DNA of 64,000 nt from contig CAWEFK010000024.1 of the NCBI GenBank assembly GCA_963808315.1, positions 248,001 through 312,000 of the forward strand, read 5' to 3'. The notes under the pieces were generated by a model. That model was not told where the DNA came from, did not search any database, and was given only the letters and a program-made list of their open reading frames with translations. The stretch is from Palsa-504 sp963808315. Its GTDB lineage: Bacteria; Actinomycetota; Actinomycetes; Streptosporangiales; Streptosporangiaceae. Positions 7,142 through 16,253 of the stretch are shown one piece after another. Every line of letters begins with the position of its first letter. The stretch's first letter is position 1. A program made the position numbers and the translations under genes.

Positions 7142-9535
7142 GTGACGCAGATTCAAGGGGACAACCAGGACCGGTCCGTGGACCAGCGCATCGCCGATGA
7201 GCTCGGCGTGGCGGTCCGGCAGGTCAGCGCGGCGGTGGAGCTGCTCGACGGCGGCGCCACCGTGCCGTTCATCGCCAGGTACCGCAAGGAAGTCACCGGC
7301 ACACTCGACGACGCGCAGCTGCGGACGCTCGACGAGCGGCTGCACTACCTGCGCGAGCTCGACGAGCGCCGGGCCGCGATCCTGGCCGAGATCGCGGGCC
7401 AGGGCAAGCTGACCGGCGAGCTCGAGGCGCAGATCCGGGCCGCCGACTCCAAAGCCCGGCTGGAAGACCTGTACCTGCCCTACAAGCCGAAACGCCGTAC
7501 CCGGGCCCAGATCGCCCGGGAGGCGGGCCTGGAGCCGCTGGCCGACCTGCTGCTGGCCGAACCGGACAGGAACCCTCAGCACGAGGCCGCGAGCTTCGTC
7601 GATACCGCCAAGGGCGTCGCCGATACCGCCCAGGCCCTGGACGGGGCCCGGTCGATCCTGGTGGAGCGGTTCGCCGAGGACGCGGACCTGCTCGGGGAAC
7701 TGCGCGAGGCGATGGCCGCCCGCGGCACGCTGAGCTCCAAGGTGCGCGAGGGCCAGGAACAAAAGGGCGCCAAGTTCGCCGACTACTTCGAGTTCAGCGA
7801 GCCGTTCGCGCGACTGCCCTCGCACCGCATCCTGGCCCTGTTCCGGGGCGAGAAGGAGGAGATCCTCGACCTCAGCCTGGACCCGGGGACGCAGGACGCG
7901 GAGAACGAGGCCCGCATCGCCGAGCGCTTCGGCGTCGCCGACCAGGGGCCGGCCGACGCGTGGCTGAACGCCGCCGTCCACTGGGCCTGGCGCACCCGCA
8001 TCCTGGTGCACCTGAGCGTGGACATCCGGGTCCGGCTCTGGCAGAGCGCCGAAGACGAGGCGGTCCGGGTGTTCGCGGCCAACCTGCGCGACCTGCTGCT
8101 GGCCGCCCCGGCCGGCGCGCGCACCACGATCGGCCTGGATCCCGGGTTCCGGACGGGCGTCAAGGTCGCCGTCACCGACGCCACAGGCAAGGCCCTCGGC
8201 ACCGCCACGATCTATCCGCACGAGCCGCATCGCCGGTGGGACGAGGCCGTCGACGTCCTGGCCAAGCTCGCGAAGGCGCATCGCGCGGAGCTCATCGCCA
8301 TCGGCAATGGCACCGCCTCGCGGGAGACCGACCGGCTGGCCACCGACCTGATCAAGCGCCATCCCGACCTCAACCTCACCAAGGTGGTGGTCTCCGAGGC
8401 AGGCGCCAGCGTGTACTCGGCGTCCGCGTATGCCTCACACGAGCTGCCGGGCATGGACGTCTCGCTCCGCGGCGCGGTCTCGATCGCACGGCGGTTGCAG
8501 GATCCGCTGGCCGAGCTGGTCAAGATCGACCCGAAGTCGATCGGCGTCGGCCAGTACCAGCACGACATCGCCGAGGGCAAGCTGTCGCACTCGCTGGACG
8601 CGGTGGTCGAAGACTGCGTGAACGCGGTCGGCGTGGACCTCAATACCGCCTCCCAGCCGCTGCTGGCCCGGGTCTCGGGAATCACGAGTAACCTGGCCGC
8701 CGCGATCGTGGCCCGGCGCGACGCCGAAGGCCCGTTCCGGACCCGCCAGCAGCTGATGACCGTGCCCCGGCTCGGCCCGAAGGCCTTCGAGCAGTGCGCC
8801 GGGTTCCTCCGTATCCGCGGGGGTGACGACCCGCTGGACGCCTCAGGCGTGCATCCCGAGGCCTACCCCGTGGTCCGCCGCATCCTGGCCGCGACAGGCA
8901 GCGCCGCCGGTGACCTGATCGGCAGCAGCGCCGTGCTGCGCGGCCTGTCGCCCGCGCGGTTCACCGACGAACGGTTCGGGCTGCCGACCGTCACCGACAT
9001 CCTGCGCGAGCTGGAAAAGCCCGGCCGTGACCCGCGGCCCGCGTTCACCACCGCGACGTTCGCCGAGGGAGTCGAGAAGATCGCAGACCTGGAACCCGGC
9101 ATGGTGCTTGAGGGCGTGGTCACCAACGTGGCCGCGTTCGGCGCGTTCGTCGATGTCGGGGTGCACCAGGACGGCCTGGTGCACGTGTCAGCCATGTCGC
9201 GGAACTACGTCTCCGACCCGCACACCGTGGTCAAGTCCGGCGACGTGGTCCGGGTCAAGGTGCTCTCCGTCGACGTGCCCAGGCACCGGATCTCGCTCAC
9301 CCTGCGCCTGGACGATGACCCGGGTCCGCGCCCGGCCGGCGGCCAGCGCAAGGCCGAGGACCGCCCCGGATCAAGCCGATCAGGCCGAACGGCCGCTGGC
9401 TCGAGCGCCCGGCCCAGCTCGAGCCGCTCAGACGGTCAGCGCACGAGCGAACCCCCGGCCGAGGGCGCGCTGGCCGATGCGCTGCGCCGGGCGGGCCTGG
9501 TCCCCAAGGGGCGCGAGGACCGTCGCTCTCACTAG
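7142..9535 (+). CDS. tex: Tex-family RNA-binding transcription accessory protein
   Basis: 797 residues, usual for Tex. In order: N-terminal helical domain (PFIARYRKEVTGTLDDAQLR), YqgF-like domain (TIGLDPGFRTGVKVAVTDAT), helix-hairpin-helix (VSGITSNLAAAIVARRDAEG), and a C-terminal S1 domain (VLEGVVTNVAAFGAFVDVGV), then a Ser/Arg-rich tail of about 75 residues. Tex binds nucleic acids and affects transcription and stress tolerance. GTG 7142 is the start; the frame is open upstream to 6902 only as overlap with the CGNR gene. No SD is obvious. Confidence 0.95.
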   Translation: MTQIQGDNQDRSVDQRIADELGVAVRQVSAAVELLDGGATVPFIARYRKEVTGTLDDAQLRTLDERLHYLRELDERRAAILAEIAGQGKLTGELEAQIRAADSKARLEDLYLPYKPKRRTRAQIAREAGLEPLADLLLAEPDRNPQHEAASFVDTAKGVADTAQALDGARSILVERFAEDADLLGELREAMAARGTLSSKVREGQEQKGAKFADYFEFSEPFARLPSHRILALFRGEKEEILDLSLDPGTQDAENEARIAERFGVADQGPADAWLNAAVHWAWRTRILVHLSVDIRVRLWQSAEDEAVRVFAANLRDLLLAAPAGARTTIGLDPGFRTGVKVAVTDATGKALGTATIYPHEPHRRWDEAVDVLAKLAKAHRAELIAIGNGTASRETDRLATDLIKRHPDLNLTKVVVSEAGASVYSASAYASHELPGMDVSLRGAVSIARRLQDPLAELVKIDPKSIGVGQYQHDIAEGKLSHSLDAVVEDCVNAVGVDLNTASQPLLARVSGITSNLAAAIVARRDAEGPFRTRQQLMTVPRLGPKAFEQCAGFLRIRGGDDPLDASGVHPEAYPVVRRILAATGSAAGDLIGSSAVLRGLSPARFTDERFGLPTVTDILRELEKPGRDPRPAFTTATFAEGVEKIADLEPGMVLEGVVTNVAAFGAFVDVGVHQDGLVHVSAMSRNYVSDPHTVVKSGDVVRVKVLSVDVPRHRISLTLRLDDDPGPRPAGGQRKAEDRPGSSRSGRTAAGSSARPSSSRSDGQRTSEPPAEGALADALRRAGLVPKGREDRRSH

Positions 9536-9617
9536 AGCAATACAAGCGAGCGCGACACGTCCTCGCCCCGGTAACATCGGGTGACCAGTTTCTTTTCCCA
9601 CCGTGAAGGAGCCCACC

Positions 9618-11588
9618 GTGTCCAGCCAGCAGCTTCGTATCACCCTCGCAGGTCGCGAGCATGTGGTCGAGGCTGGCACGACGGCGGGGCAGGCGCTCGG
9701 CTCCGACGCCAAGGTTATCGCGGCCCGGGTCAACGGCGAGCTGCGCGATCTGGCCTGGCGGCTCGCCGACTCCGACGTCGTGGACCCGGTGGACGTGGCC
9801 AGCGACGACGGCAGGTACATCGTGCGGCACTCGGCCGCGCACGTCATGGCGCAAGCCGTGCAGGAGCTGTTCCCGCAGGCCAAGCTGGGCATCGGCCCCC
9901 CGGTGGAGAACGGGTTCTACTACGACTTCGACGTCGAGGCACCGTTCACCCCCGCGGACCTGAAGGCGATCGAGGCCCGGATGCGCCAGCTCGTCAAGCA
10001 GGGCCAGCTGTTCTCCCGGCGCGTGGTGACCGACGAACAGGCCAGGTCAGAGCTGGCCGGCGAGCCGTACAAGCTGGAGCTGATCGGGCTCAAGGGCGGC
10101 CCGGCCGCCGCGTCTGACGATGGCGAGTCGGTCGAGGTCGGTGGCTCCGAGCTGACCATTTACGACAACCTGGACCCGGCCAGCGGCGCGCTGTGCTGGA
10201 AGGACCTGTGCCGCGGCCCGCACGTGCCGACCACCCGGGCCATCCCGGCGTTCAAGCTGATGCGCTCGGGCGGCGCCTACTGGCGGGGGAGCGAGAAGAA
10301 CCCGCAGCTGCAGCGGATCTACGGCACCGCCTGGGAGTCGCGGGAAAAGCAGGACGAGTACGTGCACCTGCTCGAGGAGGCCGAGAAGCGCGACCACCGC
10401 AAGCTCGGCGCCGAGCTCGACCTGTTCTCGTTCCCGACCGAGATCGGCAGCGGCCTGCCCGTCTTCCACCCCAAGGGCGGCACCATCCGCCGGGTGATGG
10501 AGGACTACTCTCGCCGCCGCCACTCCGAGGGCGGGTACGAGTTCGTCAACACCCCGCACGTGACCAAGGAGGACCTGTTCATCACCTCCGGGCACCTGGA
10601 GTGGTATTCCGACGGCATGTTCCCGCCCATGGTGCTGGACGGGGCCACGTACTACGCCAAGCCGATGAACTGCCCGATGCACATCCTGATCTTCGCCTCC
10701 CGCGGGCGATCGTACCGGGAGCTGCCGCTGCGGCTGTTCGAGTTCGGCACCGTGTACCGGTACGAGAAGTCCGGGGTGGTGCACGGCCTGACCAGGGCCC
10801 GGGGCTTCACCCAGGATGACTCGCACATCTTCTGCACCCCCGACCAGCTTCAGGACGAGCTGGCCTCGCTGCTGAACTTCGTGGTCGGGCTGCTCCGTGA
10901 CTTCGGCCTGACCGACTTCGAGGCGGAGCTGTCTACCCGGCCCGACAAGTACGTCGGTGAGCTGTCCGAATGGGCCGAGGCCGAGGCGGCGCTCAAGCAC
11001 GCGCTTGACGTGTCCGGGCTGCCCTACGTGATCGCCGAGGGCGACGGCGCCTTTTACGCACCCAAGATCGACGTGCACGTCAAGGATGCCATCGGGCGGC
11101 GCTGGCAGCTGTCCACCCTGCAGGTCGACCTCCAGATGCCGGTCCGGTTCCACCTGGAGTACCAGGCCGCCGACGGCACCAGGCGGCGTCCGTACATGAT
11201 CCACCGGGCGCTGTTCGGGTCGATCGAGCGGTTCTTCGGGATCTTGGTCGAGCACTACGCCGGCGCGTTCCCGCCCTGGCTCGCGCCGGTCCAGGCCGTG
11301 GGTATCCCGATCTCCGATGCGCACGTGCCCTACCTGGAGAAGGTCGCCGCCAGCCTGCGCGAGCAGGGCATCCGGGTCGAGGTCGACGACAGCGACGACC
11401 GGATGCAGAAGAAGATCAGGACCGCGCAGCGCCAGAAGGTGCCGTTCATGCTGATCGCGGGCGACGACGACGTGGCGGCCGGCGCGGTGTCGTTCCGCTT
11501 CCGCGACGGGTCGCAGAAGAACGGCGTCCCGGTCGCGGACGCGATCGCCGAGATCGTCACCGCCGTCCGCGACCGCGTCCAGGTGTAG
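9618..11588 (+). CDS. thrS: Threonyl-tRNA synthetase
   Basis: 656 residues: TGS domain (about 1-60), editing domain with HSAAHVMAQAV, class II catalytic core with zinc ligands in MNCPMHI, HGLTRARGFTQDDSH and MIHRALFGSIERFFGIL, then the anticodon-binding domain. It charges tRNA-Thr and clears Ser mis-acylation. GTG 9618 is preferred over GTG 9603 because the SD GAAGGAG lies at 9604-9610. It begins the thrS-HIT-pgsA-patA-pimA order known from mycobacteria, here interrupted by an EF-G-like gene. A -10-like TAACAT lies at about 9571. Confidence 0.97.
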   Translation: MSSQQLRITLAGREHVVEAGTTAGQALGSDAKVIAARVNGELRDLAWRLADSDVVDPVDVASDDGRYIVRHSAAHVMAQAVQELFPQAKLGIGPPVENGFYYDFDVEAPFTPADLKAIEARMRQLVKQGQLFSRRVVTDEQARSELAGEPYKLELIGLKGGPAAASDDGESVEVGGSELTIYDNLDPASGALCWKDLCRGPHVPTTRAIPAFKLMRSGGAYWRGSEKNPQLQRIYGTAWESREKQDEYVHLLEEAEKRDHRKLGAELDLFSFPTEIGSGLPVFHPKGGTIRRVMEDYSRRRHSEGGYEFVNTPHVTKEDLFITSGHLEWYSDGMFPPMVLDGATYYAKPMNCPMHILIFASRGRSYRELPLRLFEFGTVYRYEKSGVVHGLTRARGFTQDDSHIFCTPDQLQDELASLLNFVVGLLRDFGLTDFEAELSTRPDKYVGELSEWAEAEAALKHALDVSGLPYVIAEGDGAFYAPKIDVHVKDAIGRRWQLSTLQVDLQMPVRFHLEYQAADGTRRRPYMIHRALFGSIERFFGILVEHYAGAFPPWLAPVQAVGIPISDAHVPYLEKVAASLREQGIRVEVDDSDDRMQKKIRTAQRQKVPFMLIAGDDDVAAGAVSFRFRDGSQKNGVPVADAIAEIVTAVRDRVQV

Positions 11589-11592
11589 GCCT

Positions 11593-12159
11593 GTGCCAGC
11601 GCAGCCACCAGCTATCCCCGATCCGGACCAGGTTTTCGCCGGAGTCCCCGATGCGTTCGGCCGGCTATGGACGCCGCACCGGATGGCCTACATCAAGGGG
11701 GAGGGCAAGCCCTCGGGTCCCGGCGAGGCCGAGGGCTGCCCGTTCTGCCGTGCGCCCACCCTGAGCGACGACGAAGGGCTGATCGTCGCCCGGGGTGGGC
11801 TGGTCTACGCGGTGCTCAACCTCTATCCCTACAACGGCGGTCACGTGCTGATCTGCCCGTACCGGCACCTCGCCGACTACACCGAGCTGACCCAGGCGGA
11901 AACCGCCGAGTTCTCCCAGTTCACCAGCCACGCCATCCGCGCTTTGCGCCAGGCCTCCGGCGCGCAGGGCTTCAACATCGGCATGAACCTGGGTTCGGTG
12001 GCCGGCGCCGGTATCGCCGCCCACTTGCACCAGCACGTGGTGCCCAGGTGGGGCGGCGACACCAACTTCATGCCGGTGGTCGGTCACACCCGCGTCCTGC
12101 CCCAGCTCCTCGCCGACACCCGCAAGCTCCTAGCCGAAGCCTGGCCCCAAGCCCAGTAA
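11593..12159 (+). CDS. HIT-family nucleotide hydrolase/phosphorylase (Ap4A phosphorylase-like)
   Basis: 188 residues with the histidine-triad motif HLHQHVVPRW near residue 138 and an N-terminal CPFCRAP zinc-type motif. The mycobacterial protein in the same position between thrS and pgsA (Rv2613c) is an AP4A phosphorylase, so a role in dinucleoside polyphosphate turnover is likely by synteny. GTG 11593 lies four bases after thrS, so the genes are co-transcribed. Confidence 0.9.
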   Translation: MPAQPPAIPDPDQVFAGVPDAFGRLWTPHRMAYIKGEGKPSGPGEAEGCPFCRAPTLSDDEGLIVARGGLVYAVLNLYPYNGGHVLICPYRHLADYTELTQAETAEFSQFTSHAIRALRQASGAQGFNIGMNLGSVAGAGIAAHLHQHVVPRWGGDTNFMPVVGHTRVLPQLLADTRKLLAEAWPQAQ

Positions 12160-12204
12160 CCCACCCCACCCCACCCCCGCCAGGGGTGACCCCGCTCCAG
12201 GCGG

Positions 12205-12260
12205 TTCAGTGAAAGTGGCACCGTACCGAAAAGAGTCGGTAGAATGCCACATCCACTGAA
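12205..12260. terminator. 56-nt interrupted palindrome between convergent genes
   Basis: Nested arms TTCAGTG/CACTGAA, GTGGCA/TGCCAC and TACCG/CGGTA surround an AAAAGAGT loop. It lies between the HIT gene (ends 12159) and the convergent EF-G-like gene (ends 12281), fitting a bidirectional terminator. There is no U-tract. A small GGGGTGACCCC palindrome precedes it at 12183-12193. Confidence 0.65.
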
Positions 12261-12280
12261 TCGAAAGACCCAGGCGGAAC

Positions 12281-14425
12281 CTAATCCGGGCGGGAGTCGG
12301 CGGCGACCTTGGCGGCCAGCTGTGACGGGAGGGGCTCGTGGCGCAGATACTGCCGGGTAAACGAGCCCGTGCCGTGCGATACCGAACGCAGGTCGATGGC
12401 GTACCTGGTGATCTGCAGTTCCGGAATCTCCGCCTTGACCAGCGTCCGGCCCACCCCGACCGGCTCGGTGCCGAGCACGCGCCCCCGGCGTGAGGACAAG
12501 TCGGACATCACGGCGCCGACGTAGTCGTCGGGAACGAGCACCGTGACCTCGTCCACCGGCTCGAGCAGCATCGGCTGGGCCTTGTCCACCGCATCCCGCA
12601 GCGCCGCGCGGCCGGCCTTCTGGAAGGCCATGTCGGAGGAGTCCACCGGGTGCGCCTTGCCGTCGTACAGCGTGACCCGGACTCCGGTCATCGGGTAGCC
12701 GGCCGTGACGCCCTGCTCCATCTGCCAGCGGACCCCCTTTTCCACCGACGGGATGAACTGGCGGGGCACCACCCCGCCGACGATCTTGTCGACAAACTCG
12801 AAGCCGCCCGAGTCCGCCAGCGGCTCCACCTCGATGTGACAGATGCCGAACTCGCCGTGGCCGCCGGTCTGCTTGACGTTCCGGCCCAGGCCCTGGGCCT
12901 TGCCCGCGATCGTCTCCCGCAGTGGGACCCGAAGGTCGGTCGTTTCGACCGCGACGCCATGCCGGTTGGCGAGCCGGTCGAGCAGCACGTCGGCGTGCGC
13001 CTCGCCCATGCACCACAGCACCAGCTGCCTGGTCTCGGCGTTGTTCTCCAGGCGCAGCGTCGGATCCTCGGCGACCAGCCGGGACAGCGCCTGGGAGAGC
13101 TTGTCCTCGTCCGCCTTGGACTTGGCCACGATGGCGACAGGCAGCAGCGGCTCCGGCATCGACCACGCCTCCATCAGCAGCGGATGGTCCTTATCGGACA
13201 GCGTGTCGCCGGTTTCGGCGGTGCCGAGCTTGGCCACGGCACAGATGTCGCCGGCTCCGCACTGCGTGATGGTCCGCTGCTGCTTACCGAGCGGCGAGGT
13301 CAGCGCACCCATCCGCTCGTCGTGGTCGTGGTCTTCGTGGCCGCGGGCGGCGCGCCCGTGGCCCGATACGTGCACCGCGGCGTCCGGGCGCAGCGTGCCG
13401 GAGAACACCCGGACCAGGCTGATCCGGCCCACGTAAGGGTCAGAGGTGGTCTTGATCACCTCGGCCAGCAAGGGGCCTTTGGGATCGGAAGACATCCCGG
13501 TCACCTCCTTGCCGTCGGGCGTGGTGACCTCGGGCATCGGGTGCTCGGCGGGGGAGGGGAAGGCCTGGGTCATCACTTCGAGAAGCTCGAGCATGCCGAT
13601 CCGCTGCGGTGCGGAGGTGACGAGCACCGGATAGAAGCTGCCGCGCGCGACGGCCTTCTCCAGGTCCTCGATGAGCACCTTGGGGTCGATGTCCTCCCCG
13701 GACAGGTACCTGTCCATCAGGGACTCGTCTTCGCTCTCCGTGATGATGCCCTCGATCAGCTCACCGCGCAGCTCCGCCATCCGCTCCGCGTCCTGCGGCG
13801 AGGGGACGCCCTCGGTGCGCTCGCCCTGGGCGTAGTCGAACTGCTTGGCCGACAACAGCCCGATCAGGCCGCTCACCGGGGCTCCGACCGGCAGGTAAAG
13901 CGGCGCCACCGCGTCGCCGAACGCTTCGCGGCAGGCGGCCAGGGTCGCGTCGAACTCGGCCCGTTGGTGATCGATCTTGGTGATGACGACCGCACGGGGC
14001 ATGCCGACCGCCGCGCACTCGTCCCACAGCATCCTGGTCACGCCGTCGATCCCGTCGGTGGCGGAGACGGCGAACAGCGCCGAGTCCGCGGCCCGCAGCC
14101 CCGCGCGCAGGTCGCCGGTGAAGTCGGCGTAACCGGGCGTGTCGAGCAGGTTGACCTTGATGCCGTTATGCACGACAGGTGCGAGGGTCAAGTTGACCGA
14201 ACGCTGCTGCCTGACCTCGACCTCATCGAAGTCGCTGACCGTGGTGCCCTCTTCGATGCTGCCCGGACGCTGGATCGTGTCCGTCGCGACCAGAAGCGCC
14301 TCGACCAGGCTGGACTTACCGGTACCTGAATGGCCGACCAGTACCACATTTCGCACTTGGTCGGCCGCCGGTGCCCTGCCCGCGGCTCCTCCCGACCCAC
14401 CTGCCCCACTCGCTGTTGCTGTCAC
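12281..14425 (-). CDS. Elongation factor G-like GTPase (EF-G2 / FusA2 type)
   Basis: 714 residues with EF-G domain order: GTPase, domain II, III, IV and V. The G motifs are divergent from canonical EF-G: P-loop GHSGTGKSSL, DTPGYADF for G3, and TKID where NKID is usual. The G2 region lacks the standard RGIT motif. Domain IV ends with the RYAIDLRSVSHGTGSF pattern. Actinobacteria carry such an EF-G-like paralogue beside true EF-G; its role (ribosome recycling or stress translation) is not settled. GTG 14425 is chosen for the AAGGAGG SD nine bases upstream. It is convergent with the HIT gene and splits the thrS-pgsA block. Confidence 0.92.
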   Translation of the reverse strand: MTATASGAGGSGGAAGRAPAADQVRNVVLVGHSGTGKSSLVEALLVATDTIQRPGSIEEGTTVSDFDEVEVRQQRSVNLTLAPVVHNGIKVNLLDTPGYADFTGDLRAGLRAADSALFAVSATDGIDGVTRMLWDECAAVGMPRAVVITKIDHQRAEFDATLAACREAFGDAVAPLYLPVGAPVSGLIGLLSAKQFDYAQGERTEGVPSPQDAERMAELRGELIEGIITESEDESLMDRYLSGEDIDPKVLIEDLEKAVARGSFYPVLVTSAPQRIGMLELLEVMTQAFPSPAEHPMPEVTTPDGKEVTGMSSDPKGPLLAEVIKTTSDPYVGRISLVRVFSGTLRPDAAVHVSGHGRAARGHEDHDHDERMGALTSPLGKQQRTITQCGAGDICAVAKLGTAETGDTLSDKDHPLLMEAWSMPEPLLPVAIVAKSKADEDKLSQALSRLVAEDPTLRLENNAETRQLVLWCMGEAHADVLLDRLANRHGVAVETTDLRVPLRETIAGKAQGLGRNVKQTGGHGEFGICHIEVEPLADSGGFEFVDKIVGGVVPRQFIPSVEKGVRWQMEQGVTAGYPMTGVRVTLYDGKAHPVDSSDMAFQKAGRAALRDAVDKAQPMLLEPVDEVTVLVPDDYVGAVMSDLSSRRGRVLGTEPVGVGRTLVKAEIPELQITRYAIDLRSVSHGTGSFTRQYLRHEPLPSQLAAKVAADSRPD

Positions 14426-14535
14426 TGCCGTTCGCCTCCTTGCGATCGCTGGGTGCGCACGATCAGCCTTAACCCCCAAGCACCCTGTCCACAAGCCCCC
14501 GATTAGAAATCTCCCCGGTAACCAGCAGGTGACCA

Positions 14536-14596
14536 GGGGGTATGGGGGGCCGGGCAGGCCCCCATGAGCGGGGGGTTCCGGGGGGTCGTCCCCCGG
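14536..14596. repeat. G-rich palindromic intergenic repeat, copy A
   Basis: Two G/C palindromes (ATGGGGGGC...GCCCCCAT type, then CCGGGGGGTCGTCCCCCGG) lie directly upstream of pgsA. It aligns well with the reverse complement of 31149-31217 and partly with 33512-33549. Confidence 0.6.
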
Positions 14597-14620
14597 CCAG
14601 CACAGTAGGGTAGGACGGCC

Positions 14621-15307
14621 ATGCTGAACGTACTGCGGCCCGTTATGACGCGTCTGTTCACTCCGGTGGGCAGGGTCCTCGCGCGCACCCCGATCACGCC
14701 GAACACCATCACGGTGATCGGCACCGTAGGCGTGGCCGGCGCGGCTCTCGGCTTGTTCCCCATCGGCGAGATGTTCCCCGGCGCGTTCACCTGCACGATC
14801 TTCGTGTTCCTGGACATGCTGGACGGCGTGCTGGCCCGGATGAAGGGGACCACGGGCACCTGGGGAGCGTTCCTTGACTCGACCATGGACCGGATCGCCG
14901 ACGCGGGCATCTTCAGCGGGCTCGTGGTCTGGTTCATGCTCGGCGGACGCAACCCGCTGCTCGCCGGGGTCTGCCTGTTCTGCCTCGTCGCCGGGAACCT
15001 GGTGTCCTACGTCAAGGCCCGGGCGCAGGGCCTGGGGCTGCGCTGTGACGTGGGTCTGATAGAACGGCCCGAACGTATGGTTATCTCCCTCGTCGCCGTC
15101 GGGGTTTCCGGCCTCGGTGTGCCGTACATTCTCAACATAGGGCTGTGGGCGCTTGCCGCAGGAAGCGCCTTTACCTTCGGCCAGCGAGTGCACGCGGTAC
15201 ATAAGGCAGCGATAGCAGTAACGGGATCCGGAGATCAGGGTGGCTCTCCCGGGGAGCAGAGCCTAGGAGAGGTTGACGGTGGCGGTACTGAGTCCCCGGC
15301 TGAGTGA
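14621..15307 (+). CDS. pgsA: Phosphatidylinositol-phosphate synthase (CDP-alcohol phosphotransferase)
   Basis: 228 residues, six predicted TM helices. The CDP-alcohol motif D-x2-D-G-x2-A-R-x8-G-x3-D-x3-D is intact (DMLDGVLAR, then GAFLDSTMD). In actinobacteria with this gene order the enzyme joins CDP-diacylglycerol with inositol 1-phosphate, the first step to phosphatidylinositol and PIMs. It is followed by the PIM acyltransferase and mannosyltransferase, overlapping the former by 29 bases. Confidence 0.93.
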   Translation: MLNVLRPVMTRLFTPVGRVLARTPITPNTITVIGTVGVAGAALGLFPIGEMFPGAFTCTIFVFLDMLDGVLARMKGTTGTWGAFLDSTMDRIADAGIFSGLVVWFMLGGRNPLLAGVCLFCLVAGNLVSYVKARAQGLGLRCDVGLIERPERMVISLVAVGVSGLGVPYILNIGLWALAAGSAFTFGQRVHAVHKAAIAVTGSGDQGGSPGEQSLGEVDGGGTESPAE

Positions 15308-16253
15308 GCGGCTGACGGGGGTCGCTTACCAGCTGGGCTGGAAAATTATCCGCCGCATGCCCGAGGCGTGGGCGCGGTGGGCCTTCATGACCGCGGCCGA
15401 CCTGGCGTGGCGGCGGCAGGGACCAAAGGTCCAGGTGCTCGAGGCCAACTTGCGCCGGGTGCTCACCTATCGGGACACCAGCTCCGATGTCGACGGTAAG
15501 GAGTTGCGCACCCTGTCCCGGGCCGCGCTCCGTTCCTACGCCAGGTACTGGCTCGAGGTGTTCACGTTGCCCGCCATCGGAGTCGAGCGCCTCGTGTCCG
15601 GGATGCATTTCCGCGGCTCGGGCTCCGAAGCGCTGTTCGCCAGCTTGAAGGCCGGCCGTGGCGTGCTCATCGCGCTGCCGCACATGGGCAACTTCGAGCA
15701 GGCAGGCGCGTGGGTCATCGCCTGCGGGGCCGGCACGCTCACCACGGTCGCCGAACGCCTCAAGCCCGAGTCGGTCTACGAGAGCTTCGTGCGGTTCAGG
15801 CAAACCCTGGGCTTCGAGGTCCTGCCGCTGACCGGCGGGTCCGCCCCGTTCGGCACGCTGGCCCAGCGGCTGCGCGCCGGCCACCTGGTCTGCCTGGTCA
15901 GTGACCGCGATCTGAAGGAAAGCGGGGTCGAGGTCGAGCTGCTCGGGGGAAAGGCGCGGATCGCCGCGACCGCCGCCCTCGCCGTGCACACCGGGGCGGC
16001 GCTGCTGCCGACCGCGACCTGGTTCGACGAGGACGGCTGGGGTGCCTGCATTTACGACGAGGTGCCGGTGCCCGCCACCGGAACCCGCGCGGAGAAGATC
16101 GCGGCGATGAGCCAGCAGCTGGCCGACGCGTTTTCCGAGGCGATCGCCGAGCATCCGCAAGACTGGCACATGCTGCAACGGGTCTTCACCGCCGATCTGG
16201 ATCCCGCCCGGGTGAGAGGAGGGGCAGCAGCCCCCCGGGGGACACCGTTATGA
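15279..16253 (+). CDS. patA: Phosphatidylinositol mannoside acyltransferase
   Basis: 324 residues of the LPLAT family with the catalytic H-x4-E motif in LPHMGNFEQA and the downstream GVEVELLGGKARI region. It corresponds to mycobacterial Rv2611c, which acylates the mannose of PIM1/PIM2 on the inner membrane face. GTG 15279 is preferred (SD AGGAG, nine bases upstream) over TTG 15273. It overlaps pgsA by 29 bases and pimA by four, so the three are one operon. Confidence 0.92.
   Translation: MAVLSPRLSERLTGVAYQLGWKIIRRMPEAWARWAFMTAADLAWRRQGPKVQVLEANLRRVLTYRDTSSDVDGKELRTLSRAALRSYARYWLEVFTLPAIGVERLVSGMHFRGSGSEALFASLKAGRGVLIALPHMGNFEQAGAWVIACGAGTLTTVAERLKPESVYESFVRFRQTLGFEVLPLTGGSAPFGTLAQRLRAGHLVCLVSDRDLKESGVEVELLGGKARIAATAALAVHTGAALLPTATWFDEDGWGACIYDEVPVPATGTRAEKIAAMSQQLADAFSEAIAEHPQDWHMLQRVFTADLDPARVRGGAAAPRGTPL

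Noticed and set aside
12650..14329. 559-codon plus-strand frame
   Set aside because: Antisense to the EF-G-like gene; no conserved sequence.
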